43,721 nucleotides of DNA from Pseudomonadota bacterium (GTDB lineage Bacteria > Pseudomonadota > Gammaproteobacteria > Burkholderiales > Burkholderiaceae_C). Below are positions 16,332 to 24,642 of this stretch, piece after piece. The notes beneath the pieces are model-generated. The model was not told the DNA's origin, made no database searches, and saw only the letters and a program-made list of their open reading frames with translations. The DNA lies in assembly GCA_021846965.1 (NCBI GenBank), contig JAJZWA010000031.1, positions 1 to 43,721 of the forward strand, written 5' to 3'. A program made the translations under genes and the position numbers. How positions within the stretch are numbered: position 1 is the first letter of the stretch; each line of letters starts with the position of its first letter.

Positions 16332-16343
16332 ATTGCATACAAA
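16332..16343. promoter_or_regulatory. candidate GntR/FCD operator 2
   Basis: ATTGCATACAAA matches operator 1 at 10 of 12 positions and lies 168 bp downstream, 110 bp before the permease start. Paired sites at this distance could allow looping or control of two promoters. Confidence 0.5.
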
Positions 16344-16453
16344 ATGCCCGGAGTCGTCGTCTCTTCGGCGACGCCGGGCCTGATGAACTGCCCACCCCCG
16401 CAGCCGCGGGCGGCAGCCATGACCTTGCGATACGCTCGACCGGAGGTGCTTCT

Positions 16454-17950
16454 GTGAATGCTTCAACCGACGTCCTGGATGCTGGCTCCATCCCCACGAC
16501 TCACCCATCCTCGATCGACATCCTCATCAAGCCCGGCTACAGCCCGCGCCTGGTGAATGCCGATCTGGCGCCGCTGCGCAATCAACGCTGGGGGGCCTAC
16601 AACATCTTCGCCTTCTGGATGTCCGACGTGCACAGCGTCGGTGGCTACATCACCGCGGGAAGCCTGTTCGCCCTCGGGCTGGCGAGCTGGCAGGTGCTGG
16701 TCTGCCTGCTGGTGGGCATTGTCATCGTGCAGCTGCTGGCCAATCTGGTGGCCAGGCCCAGCCAGGTGTGCGGCGTGCCCTATGCCGTCATCAGCCGCGC
16801 CTCCTTTGGCGTGCTGGGTGCCAACATCCCGGCCATCATCCGCGGGCTCATCGCCTTCGCCTGGTTCGGCATCCAGACCTACCTGGCATCGAGCGCCTTG
16901 ATCGTGGTGATCCTCAAGTTCCTGCCCGGGCTGGCGCCCTATGCCCAGGTCGCCGAACACGGCTTCCTGGGCCTGTCCGAGCTCGGCTGGACCGCCTACA
17001 TGGTGTTGTGGGTGCTGCAGGCCCTGGTGTTCTGGAAGGGCATGGAGGCGGTTCGGGTCTTCATCGACTGGGCCGGCCCCGCCGTCTACGTGGTGATGGG
17101 CGTGTTGACGGTCTACCTGGTCGCCAAGGCGGGCTGGTCCCACATCGACCTGAACCTCGGCTCGGTGAAGTTCAAGGGCCTGCAGGCGCTGCCGGTGATG
17201 ATCAATGCCATCGCGCTCGTGGTCTCGTACTTCTCCGGCCCGCTGCTCAACTTCGGCGACTTCGCCCGCTACAACAAGAGCATGGATGCCGTGAAGAAGG
17301 GCAACTTCTGGGGCCTGCCGGTGAACTTCCTGGGCTTTTCCATCCTCACCGTGATCACCACGGCGGCCACGCTGCCGGTGTTCGGCAAGCTGATCACCGA
17401 TCCGGTGCAGACGGTGAGCCACATCGACAACACCTTCGCCGTGGTGCTGGGGGCGATGACCTTCACGCTGGCCACCATGGGCATCAACATCGTGGCCAAC
17501 TTCGTGCCGCCAGCCTTCGATTTCTGCAACGTCGCACCGCAGAAGATCAGCTGGCGCATGGGGGGCATGATCGCGGCGGTAGGCTCCATCTTCATCACGC
17601 CCTGGAACATCTTCAACAACCCGACGATGATCCACTACACCCTCGACGTGCTCGGTGCCTTCATCGGGCCCCTGTTCGGCATCCTCATCGCCGACTTCTA
17701 CCTGGTCAAGAAGCAGCGCATCGACGTCGACGCCCTCTACAGCATGGAGCCCAAGGGCCGCTACTGGTACGCGGGCGGCGTCAACCCCAAGGCGGTCGCT
17801 GCGCTCATTCCGGCGGCTCTGATCGCCGTGTTCATGGTGCTCATCCCCCGCATGTCCAGCTTCGCCAACTTCACCTGGTTCATCGGATGCGGGCTGGGGA
17901 TGATGTTCTACGTCATGATCCACGCAGGCTCCAGATCCAACTCGCAGTGA
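16454..17950 (+). CDS. NCS1-family nucleobase/ureide permease
   Basis: The 498-aa protein is an inner-membrane cation symporter of the NCS1 family (Mhp1, PucI and cytosine permease relatives) with about twelve hydrophobic segments. Family signatures include NADLAPLRNQRWGAYNIFAFW near residues 34-54, GNPxxxxR replaced by FGVLGANIP, and FGDFARY near 275. A GGAGG at 16442-16446 supports the GTG start at 16454. The neighbours (racemase, allantoinase, allantoate hydrolase) suggest allantoin or a hydantoin as substrate. Uracil, cytosine or thiamine transport cannot be excluded from sequence alone. Its stop overlaps the racemase ATG by one base. Confidence 0.88.
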   Translation: MNASTDVLDAGSIPTTHPSSIDILIKPGYSPRLVNADLAPLRNQRWGAYNIFAFWMSDVHSVGGYITAGSLFALGLASWQVLVCLLVGIVIVQLLANLVARPSQVCGVPYAVISRASFGVLGANIPAIIRGLIAFAWFGIQTYLASSALIVVILKFLPGLAPYAQVAEHGFLGLSELGWTAYMVLWVLQALVFWKGMEAVRVFIDWAGPAVYVVMGVLTVYLVAKAGWSHIDLNLGSVKFKGLQALPVMINAIALVVSYFSGPLLNFGDFARYNKSMDAVKKGNFWGLPVNFLGFSILTVITTAATLPVFGKLITDPVQTVSHIDNTFAVVLGAMTFTLATMGINIVANFVPPAFDFCNVAPQKISWRMGGMIAAVGSIFITPWNIFNNPTMIHYTLDVLGAFIGPLFGILIADFYLVKKQRIDVDALYSMEPKGRYWYAGGVNPKAVAALIPAALIAVFMVLIPRMSSFANFTWFIGCGLGMMFYVMIHAGSRSNSQ

Positions 17951-18678
17951 TGAAAATCCTCATCGTCAATCCCAACTCCACGGCCAGCATGACGGCCAAG
18001 ATCGGCGCCGTCGCGGCCGAGGTCGCGGCGCCCGGCACCATCGTCCACGCGGTCAACCCGCCGGACTCTCCCGCCTCCATCGAATGCCACACCGAGGAGG
18101 CGCTGTGCGTCCCCGGCCTGCTGCGCTGCATCCAGGAAGGGGAGGCGCAAGGCTGTGACGCCTACGTCATCGCCTGCTTCGGCGATCCGGGTCTGGAGGC
18201 GGCGCGCGAGCAGGCCAGAGGTCCGGTGATCGGCATCGCCGAAGCCGCGATGCACGCCGCCAGCCTGCTTGCCCCTTCATTCAGCGTGGTCACCACCCTG
18301 GCTCGCACCACCGGCATGGCCTGGCATCTGGCCGAGCGCTACGGCATGCAGCGCTTTTGCCGCAATGTGCGCGCCGCCGACGTTCCCGTGCTCGACCTGG
18401 AAGACCCGGGCAAGAACGCCCGGGTCCTGATTCGCGACGAATGCCTGCGGGCCTTGCGCGAGGACGGCTGCGAGTCCATCGTGCTCGGCTGCGCGGGCAT
18501 GACCGATCTGTGCCGCTGGCTTTCCGAAGAGATCGGCGCGCCGGTCATCGACGGCGTGGCCGTGGCCGTCAAGTTCGCCGAGTCGCTGGCCACGCTGGGA
18601 TTGAAGACCAGCAAGCTGGGGCCCTGGGCCGCGCCACCCGTGAAACCCTCATGCGGCCTCGGGCGACCCGCGCGCTAG
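17950..18678 (+). CDS. Asp/Glu/hydantoin racemase family (probable allantoin racemase)
   Basis: The 242-aa protein starts MKILIVNPNST, the hallmark of the hydantoin/allantoin racemase family. The two catalytic cysteines expected for this family are present at C76 (VIACFGDPG) and C181 (LGCAGMTDL). It probably interconverts allantoin enantiomers so that the stereoselective allantoinase two genes downstream can use both. A hydantoin substrate is an alternative. It shares one base with the permease stop, indicating coupling. Confidence 0.82.
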   Translation: MKILIVNPNSTASMTAKIGAVAAEVAAPGTIVHAVNPPDSPASIECHTEEALCVPGLLRCIQEGEAQGCDAYVIACFGDPGLEAAREQARGPVIGIAEAAMHAASLLAPSFSVVTTLARTTGMAWHLAERYGMQRFCRNVRAADVPVLDLEDPGKNARVLIRDECLRALREDGCESIVLGCAGMTDLCRWLSEEIGAPVIDGVAVAVKFAESLATLGLKTSKLGPWAAPPVKPSCGLGRPAR

Positions 18679-18750
18679 CGAGCAGGCATGCCGAAGCCTC
18701 GTCCGAACCCACGATATCCCGATCCCGAAATCCCTGCGAGGAATGAAACC

Positions 18751-19509
18751 ATGCCCCCGCGCCGCAAGACCCCTACCGATCCCCAGGCTCCCGCGGACAA
18801 GGCCTTGACCGCCGTCGCCGCCGCCGGCGCGCCGCTGGCCGACTCGACACAGATCATCGTCGGCGCCATCACCACCGCGATCATCGAGCATCGCCTGGCA
18901 CCCGGGGCCAAGCTCACCGAGCAGAAGATCGCGGCGATCTACGGCGTGTCGCGCACCATCGTGCGCCAAGCCTTGTTCCAGCTGGCCCGCGACCATCTGG
19001 TCACGCTCGAGCCCGACCGCGGGGCCTTCGTGGCGCAGCCTTCGGTGGAGGAGGCGCAGCAGGTGTTCGCGGTCCGCCGCATGCTCGAGCAGCAGCTGGT
19101 CGAGGCCTTTTGCGACAAGGCCGCGGCCGCCGACTTCCGCGCCCTGCGCGCCCACCTCAAGCAGGAGCAGGCCGTCGTCAGCCGCGTGGACGTCACCGGC
19201 CGCACCAGGCTGCTGGGCGATTTCCATGTGCTGATGGCCGAACGCATCGGCCACCATGTGCTGGCGCAGATCCTGTCGGAGCTGATCTCGCGCTGCGCCC
19301 TCATCACCCTCATGTACCAATCGTCGCGCGCCGCGCAGCATTCCTCGGACGAACATGTGGCCATCCTGCAGGCCCTGGAGGCGCGCGACGTGGCGCAAGC
19401 CAAGGCCCTGATGGAGGCCCACTTGCGGGCCACCGAGAACAGTCTGCTCTATCACCCGAGAGTCAGCAGCGCCGATCTGGCCGAGGCGCTGGGCAAGCAC
19501 GTGGCCTGA
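18751..19509 (+). CDS. GntR-family transcriptional regulator, FCD subfamily
   Basis: The 252-aa protein has an N-terminal winged helix (about 30-98, with KLTEQKIAAIYGVSRTIVRQ as recognition region) and an all-helical FCD ligand-binding domain (about 103-235) with D/H metal-type residues. GAGGAAT lies 8 nt before the ATG at 18751, which I prefer to an in-frame ATG at 18688. Its location inside the operon and the palindromes upstream suggest it senses a pathway ureide and regulates the operon. Ligand identity is unknown. Confidence 0.85.
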   Translation: MPPRRKTPTDPQAPADKALTAVAAAGAPLADSTQIIVGAITTAIIEHRLAPGAKLTEQKIAAIYGVSRTIVRQALFQLARDHLVTLEPDRGAFVAQPSVEEAQQVFAVRRMLEQQLVEAFCDKAAAADFRALRAHLKQEQAVVSRVDVTGRTRLLGDFHVLMAERIGHHVLAQILSELISRCALITLMYQSSRAAQHSSDEHVAILQALEARDVAQAKALMEAHLRATENSLLYHPRVSSADLAEALGKHVA

Positions 19510-19529
19510 GCATCGATCCGAGCTGGCGC

Positions 19530-20477
19530 ATGACCACCACACCCTATCCCCGCGACCTCGTCGGCTACGGCCGCAATCCTCCGCATGCGCGCTGGCCGGG
19601 CCAGGCCCGCGTGGCGCTGCAGTTCGTGCTCAACGTCGAGGAGGGCGGCGAGAACTGCGTGCTGCACGGCGACGCGGGCAGCGAGCAGTTCCTCTCCGAA
19701 TTGTTCAACCCCGCGGCCTATCCGGCACGCCACCTGAGCATGGAGAGCATCTACGAATACGGCAGCCGCGCCGGAGTCTGGCGCATCCTGCGCGAGTTCG
19801 AGCGCCGCGGCCTGCCGCTGACGGTGTTCGGCGTGGGCATGGCCCTGCAGCGCACCCCCGAGCTCGCCCGCGCCTGCGTCGAACTCGGCCATGAGATCGC
19901 CTGTCACGGCTGGCGCTGGATCCACTACCAGAACCTGGACGAAGCCATCGAGCGCGAGCACATGCGACGGGGCATGGAGGCGATCGAGGCCGTCTGCGGC
20001 GTGCGTCCGCTGGGCTGGTACACCGGTCGCGACAGCCCCCACACCCGCCGCCTGGTGGCCGACTTCGGCGGTTTCGCCTACGACAGCGACTACTACGGCG
20101 ACGACCTGCCCTTCTGGCTGCAGGTGCGCAGGACCGACGGCGGCCTCAGCCCTCATCTGGTCGTGCCCTATACCCTGGACACCAACGACATGCGCTTCGC
20201 GCTGCCCCAGGGCTTCGCGCAGGCCGAGGACTTCTACATCTACCTGCGCGACAGCTTCGACGCGCTCTACGCCGAAGGCGAGGACCGGCCCAGGATGCTC
20301 AGCATCGGCATGCATGCGCGCCTGCTCGGCAGGCCCGGGCGCATCCGCGCGCTGCAGCGCTTCCTGGATCATGTGCAGCGCCACGACCGCGTGTGGATCG
20401 CGCGGCGCATCGACATCGCGCGCCACTGGCAGGCCGAGCATCCCTTCGATGCCGCCACCGCCTTCGTCTGGGAGTGA
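19530..20477 (+). CDS. puuE: PuuE-type allantoinase (polysaccharide-deacetylase fold)
   Basis: The 315-aa protein is a cofactor-independent allantoinase of the PuuE group, which opens the allantoin ring to allantoate. Family features are VLNVEEGGE (35-43), YGSRAGVWRI (about 75), HEIACHGWRW (about 121), WYTGRDSPHTRRL and DSDYYGDDLPFW (about 185). The related chitooligosaccharide deacetylases have a different metal site. It lies 20 nt after gntR and 2 nt before the fusion gene. A closely related amidase on another cyclic ureide is possible. Confidence 0.87.
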   Translation: MTTTPYPRDLVGYGRNPPHARWPGQARVALQFVLNVEEGGENCVLHGDAGSEQFLSELFNPAAYPARHLSMESIYEYGSRAGVWRILREFERRGLPLTVFGVGMALQRTPELARACVELGHEIACHGWRWIHYQNLDEAIEREHMRRGMEAIEAVCGVRPLGWYTGRDSPHTRRLVADFGGFAYDSDYYGDDLPFWLQVRRTDGGLSPHLVVPYTLDTNDMRFALPQGFAQAEDFYIYLRDSFDALYAEGEDRPRMLSIGMHARLLGRPGRIRALQRFLDHVQRHDRVWIARRIDIARHWQAEHPFDAATAFVWE

Positions 20478-20479
20478 TC

Positions 20480-22219
20480 GTGCTCACGCTGGCCGAATTC
20501 AACGCCGCCACGCAGGCCGAATGCACCGCCGCGCTGGAGGGGGTGTACGAACATGCCCCCTGGGTCGCCGCGCGCGCCTGCGCATCCCGTCCCCTGGCCA
20601 CCCTGGCCGCGCTCAAGCAGGCGCTGCTGCGTGCCGTGAACCAGGCCAGCCGCGACGAGCAGCTCGCGCTGATCCGCGCCCAGGCCGCGCCGGACGGCCA
20701 GCTCGGCGGCACCCCGGACGGCCCGTCGCCCGCCGCTCCGGCGCACTCCACGCCCGAGGAGTCGGCCCGCATCCGGGCGCTGAGCGCCGAGTACCTCGAG
20801 CGATTCGGCTGGCCCTTCCTGCTCGCGCTGCGCGGGCCGCGCGGCACCGGGCTGGGTGGGGCACGGATCCTCGCCACCCTGCAGCGTCGCATCGACAACC
20901 CGCCGGAAGACGAGTTCGCCGAGGCCCTGCGCCAGATCCACCGCATCGCCGAGCTGCGCCTGAACGCCCTGTTCGGCTTCGAACCCGAACAGGGCAATCG
21001 GGTCTGGGACTGGTGCGAGCAACTCGCCCGGCACAGCGATGACCCGGAGCAACTCACCGTCACCTACCTCACCGAGGCCCATCGCGCCGCCGCGGCGCAG
21101 ATCGCGGCCACCATGCGCGACTGCGGCTTCGACCAGGTGGACATCGACGCCGTGGGCAACGTGGTGGGCGTCTACCGAGGCCAGGATCCGGCGGCCCCGC
21201 GCCTGCTCACCGGCAGCCACTACGACACCGTGCGCAATGCCGGCAAATACGACGGCCGCATCGGGCACTTCATCCCCATGGCCTGCGTGCGCGCCCTGCA
21301 TCGCGCAGGGCGCAGGCTGCCCTTCGGCCTGGAGGTCGTGGCCTTCGCCGAGGAGGAGGGCCAGCGCTACAAGGCCACCTTCCTGGGCTCGGGCGCGCTG
21401 GTGGGCAGCTTCCGCCCCGAATGGCTGGAGCAGCCCGACCGCGACGGGGTCCTCATGCGCGACGCCATGCGCCAGGCCGGCCTGCCCGCCGACCTGGCCG
21501 CCATCGCCTCGTTGCGACGCGACCCGGCGCGCTACCTGGGCTTTGTCGAGGTCCACATCGAACAGGGGCCGGTGCTCCATGCCCTCGACCTGCCCCTGGG
21601 CATCGTCACCTCGATCAACGCCAGCGTGCGCTACGTGGGCGAGATCCTCGGCATGGCCAGCCATGCCGGCACCACGCCCATGCCGGTGCGGCGCGACGCC
21701 GCCTGCGCCGCGGCCGAACTGGCGCTGTTCGTCGAGCGCCGCGCCGCGGCCGATGGCGACAGCGTGGGCACCGTGGGGATGCTCGAAGTGCCCTCGGGCT
21801 CGATCAACGTGGTGCCCGGCCGCTGCCGTTTCAGCCTGGACCTGCGCGCCCCCAGCGACGCACAGCGCGACCGCCTGCGCGAGGACGTGCTGGCCGAGCT
21901 CGCGGCCCTGTGCGCCCGCCGCGGGCTTCGCTACAAGGTGGAAGAGGCCATGCGCGAATCGGCCGCACCCAGCGACGCGGCCTGGCAGGGCCGCTGGGAG
22001 CAGGCCGTCGCCGCCCTGGGCCTGCCGCTGCACCGCCTGCCCAGCGGAGCGGGCCACGACGCGATGAAACTGCACACCGTGATGCCCCAGGCCATGCTGT
22101 TCGTGCGTGGGGAACATGCCGGCATCAGCCACAACCCCCTGGAATCCAGCACCGCCGACGATCTCGACCTCGCCTGCGCGGCCTTCACCCGATTGCTCGA
22201 CCAACTCGCCACATCATGA
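20480..22219 (+). CDS. OHCU decarboxylase-like / allantoate amidohydrolase fusion
   Basis: The 579-aa protein joins two enzymes of one pathway. Residues 1-175 resemble 2-oxo-4-hydroxy-4-carboxy-5-ureidoimidazoline decarboxylase, including FGWPFLLALRG and ALRQIHRIAELRLN. Where the family has the catalytic His-Pro (R-A-H-P-x-L) this protein reads R-A-Q-A-A-P-D-G-Q-L (66-75), so this half may be inactive. Residues 193-575 are an M20-type allantoate amidohydrolase with H248/D250 (GSHYDTV), D258, E291-E293, H359 (EVHIEQGP) and a final His in GAGHDAMK, all expected metal or substrate residues. Start is GTG 20480, 2 nt after puuE. Active and fused versions are known in betaproteobacteria. Confidence 0.85.
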   Translation: MLTLAEFNAATQAECTAALEGVYEHAPWVAARACASRPLATLAALKQALLRAVNQASRDEQLALIRAQAAPDGQLGGTPDGPSPAAPAHSTPEESARIRALSAEYLERFGWPFLLALRGPRGTGLGGARILATLQRRIDNPPEDEFAEALRQIHRIAELRLNALFGFEPEQGNRVWDWCEQLARHSDDPEQLTVTYLTEAHRAAAAQIAATMRDCGFDQVDIDAVGNVVGVYRGQDPAAPRLLTGSHYDTVRNAGKYDGRIGHFIPMACVRALHRAGRRLPFGLEVVAFAEEEGQRYKATFLGSGALVGSFRPEWLEQPDRDGVLMRDAMRQAGLPADLAAIASLRRDPARYLGFVEVHIEQGPVLHALDLPLGIVTSINASVRYVGEILGMASHAGTTPMPVRRDAACAAAELALFVERRAAADGDSVGTVGMLEVPSGSINVVPGRCRFSLDLRAPSDAQRDRLREDVLAELAALCARRGLRYKVEEAMRESAAPSDAAWQGRWEQAVAALGLPLHRLPSGAGHDAMKLHTVMPQAMLFVRGEHAGISHNPLESSTADDLDLACAAFTRLLDQLATS

Positions 22220-23487
22220 CCACCGTCACCGAAGCCAGCGCCCCCGTCTCCCTGGACGCCCGATATACGGCGCTCGACCGCTGGGTCGACGCGCACTTCG
22301 ACGAGCAGACCCGCATGTTGCAGGAACTGGTGCGCGTACCCACCGACACCCCGCCCGGCAACAACGCGCCCCATGCCGAGCGCACGGCCCAGCTGCTGGC
22401 CGAGCTGGGCATGAGCGCCGAGAAAATCGCCATTCCTCCCGAGCGATGCCGGGAGCAGGGCCTGCAATCCATCACCAACCTGATCGTGCGCCGCAAGTAC
22501 GGCTCCGGCGGCCCGCTGATCGCGCTCAACGCCCATGGCGACGTGGTGCCCCCGGGAGAGGGCTGGACCCACGACCCCTACGGCGGCGAGGTCGTCGACG
22601 GCAAGCTCTACGGCCGCGCCTCCGCCGTCAGCAAATGCGACTTCACCACCTTCACCTTCGCCGTGCGCGCCATCGAGGCCCTGGGCGTGCCGCTCAAGGG
22701 TGGCGTCGAACTGCATTTCACCTATGACGAGGAGTTCGGCGGCAACCTCGGCCCCGGCTGGCTGCTCGAGCACGGACTGACCCGCCCCGACCTGGAGATC
22801 GCCGCCGGCTTCAGCTACCAGGTGGTCAACGCCCACAACGGCTGCCTGCAGCTCGAGGTGACCGTGCACGGGGTCATGGCCCATGCCGCGATTCCGCACA
22901 CCGGAGTGGATGCACTGCAGGGCGCGGTCGCCATCCTGAACGCCCTCTATGCCCAGAACGCGATCTACCGCGAGCTGCATTCGAAGGTGGCGGGCATCGA
23001 CCACCCCTACCTCAACGTCGGATGGATCCAGGGCGGCACCAACACCAACGTGGTGCCGGGCAAGGTGGTGCTCAAGCTCGACCGCCGCATGATCCCGGAG
23101 GAAGACCCGGCCGCGGTCGAGGCCGAATTGCGGCGCGTGATCCAGCAGGCCGCCGCCAGCGTGCCGGGGATTTCCGTGGACGTGCGCCGCATGCTGCTGG
23201 CTCGCGCCCTCACGCCCCTGGCCGGCCACGAGAAGCTCGCCGTGCCGCTGCAGCGCCACGCGCGGGAGCTTTTCCGGGAGGACATTCCCATCCTCGGCAC
23301 GCCGCTCTACACCGATGTGCGCCTGTACGCCGAGCACGGCATCCCGGCCGTGCTCTACGGCGCCGGGCCGCGCACCGTGCGGGAGAGCAACGCCAAGCGG
23401 GCCGACGAGCACATCGTGCTCGAAGACCTGCGCCGCGCCACCCAGGTCATCGCGCGCACCCTGCTGGACCTGCTCGGCGGGGCCTGA
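22216..23487 (+). CDS. M20-family metallopeptidase/amidohydrolase
   Basis: The 423-aa protein is an ArgE/DapE/ACY1-like hydrolase. It has H107 and D109 in NAHGDVVPPG and the glutamate pair E172/E173 in TYDEEFGG. A lid-domain dimerisation segment lies at about 205-320. In place of the usual GRGxxDMKG bridging aspartate it has GRASAVSKCD, with D142 two residues after the lysine; this may define a subfamily and not a defect. The ATG overlaps the previous stop (ATGA), so it belongs to the operon. It may act on N-carbamoyl or ureido compounds released by the pathway; substrate is unknown. Confidence 0.78.
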   Translation: MTTVTEASAPVSLDARYTALDRWVDAHFDEQTRMLQELVRVPTDTPPGNNAPHAERTAQLLAELGMSAEKIAIPPERCREQGLQSITNLIVRRKYGSGGPLIALNAHGDVVPPGEGWTHDPYGGEVVDGKLYGRASAVSKCDFTTFTFAVRAIEALGVPLKGGVELHFTYDEEFGGNLGPGWLLEHGLTRPDLEIAAGFSYQVVNAHNGCLQLEVTVHGVMAHAAIPHTGVDALQGAVAILNALYAQNAIYRELHSKVAGIDHPYLNVGWIQGGTNTNVVPGKVVLKLDRRMIPEEDPAAVEAELRRVIQQAAASVPGISVDVRRMLLARALTPLAGHEKLAVPLQRHARELFREDIPILGTPLYTDVRLYAEHGIPAVLYGAGPRTVRESNAKRADEHIVLEDLRRATQVIARTLLDLLGGA

Positions 23488-23710
23488 CCCAGCCCGACCT
23501 GGCGGCCAAGACGGGGATCAGCACCAACACCCTGGTCAGCATGGAAAAGGGCGGGGGCAGCGTGCAACTGGGCTACTGGCTCAAGGTGCTCTGGGCCCTG
23601 GATGTGCTGGGTAGCTTCAGCGAATCGCTGCCTCGCCTGGGTCGCGAGGAGTCCGACGACGCCTTGCAGTGCCTGGCAGGGCGGCTCAGTGGCGCCTCGG
23701 GGCAGGGCGC
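23485..23710 (+). pseudogene. 5'-truncated XRE-family regulator remnant
   Basis: Starting inside the M20 stop region, the frame reads LTQPDLAAKTGISTNTLVSM, the helix 2-turn-helix 3 part of an XRE/HipB-type domain, then a helix LGYWLKVLWALDVLG typical of short antitoxin-like regulators. The start codon and first helix are missing, the frame runs on into the opposite-strand gene without a natural end, and its 5' side has been replaced by the M20 gene. I see no toxin partner nearby. Confidence 0.6.
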
Positions 23711-24426
23711 GCGCGGCCGGGCCCCCGGGCGGGCCGGCCCGCGGACGCCTTGCCGGGCGCCTTGCCGGGCGCCTTCCCAGGCGCATTCTCCGGCTCGTCG
23801 CCGGCTTCGTCGCTGCCTTCCGGCGCGTCGCCGCGACTGGCACGCCAGTAGGCGTGCATGGACAGCACCGCGTCGGGGATCTCGAGGGTGAGGCGCTCGC
23901 GCGCGGCGGCCGTGGCGCTCAGCGCCTGCTCCCGCGGCTCCAGGTCCTCCTCGCCCAGCAGGCGCAGCGGGCGCATCCAGGCCTGTCCCTCGGCGGTGTC
24001 CAGCAAGGGCTGCCAGTCCTCGAAGCACAGATCCACGCCGGTGAGGAAGCCGCAGGCCCAGATCTGCGCGTCGTCGCGCTCCACGCCCTCGTCCTCGAAA
24101 CTCGACCACAGCGGGGCGATGACCGCGCCGTCGGGCTGCTCCAGGCCGGCGACGATGGTGTTGTACAGGCGGGTGATCAGGCCCACCATGCGCCGGGCCT
24201 GGGCGGCGTCGGCGATGGGCGGCTGCATGTCCGTGCAGTCCTCCCCCCACACCCTCGGCATCCAGTGCCGCGGCGCCGGCTGGCTCGGGCCGACGGCCAG
24301 CGCATGCAGGTAGCCGTCGAGCATGTCCAGGGTCATGCTGTCCTCGATGCCGGCGTAGAGCAGGAACTGGTCGAGCTGCTCGATCTCGGCGTCGCTGAGG
24401 GGAAGGTCGGGGGCAGGGTGTTTCAT
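23686..24426 (-). CDS. UPF0149/YecA-family protein
   Basis: The 246-aa protein has the UPF0149 pattern: an N-terminal acidic helix (LSDAEIEQLDQFLL), MLDGYLHALAVGP near 33-45, RHWMPRVWG, and ACGFLTGVDLC near 125. The family's biochemical role is unknown; some members have a C-terminal SEC-C zinc motif, which is absent here. Instead the tail carries APGK repeats and an Arg/Pro-rich end that may be poorly structured. The gene lies opposite the XRE remnant, overlapping its 3' end. Confidence 0.8.
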   Translation of the reverse strand: MKHPAPDLPLSDAEIEQLDQFLLYAGIEDSMTLDMLDGYLHALAVGPSQPAPRHWMPRVWGEDCTDMQPPIADAAQARRMVGLITRLYNTIVAGLEQPDGAVIAPLWSSFEDEGVERDDAQIWACGFLTGVDLCFEDWQPLLDTAEGQAWMRPLRLLGEEDLEPREQALSATAAARERLTLEIPDAVLSMHAYWRASRGDAPEGSDEAGDEPENAPGKAPGKAPGKASAGRPARGPGRARPAPRRH

Positions 24427-24642
24427 GGGGCATGACTGTAGTGCAAGCCTGCCCCGGGAGCCGCCGCGCCGGAAGCATCCGGACACAGATTCGCGCGCTT
24501 CGCCTGTCGCCGAGACCGCCGCGGCCCACGTTATGCACGCCAATGCGCCCGGCCCGCGAGCCGGATGCAGCCCGACCCGGGCAGGGCTCGCTCCAGCGAG
24601 TCCGCGGCCCCGGGATTCCCCGATTCGCTGGAGCTTGCAGGC

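Larger units (their letters stand above)
15986..16453. other. 468-bp regulatory region before the ureide operon
   Basis: No gene is visible. The region carries two GntR-type palindromes (16164-16175 and 16332-16343) and a perfect GAGGTC-TT-GACCTC inverted repeat (16280-16293). A possible promoter has TTGTGG (16144-16149) and TATACA (16168-16173) spaced 18 bp, overlapping the first palindrome. Its 300-nt distance from the permease start suggests a long leader or a second promoter. Confidence 0.5.
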
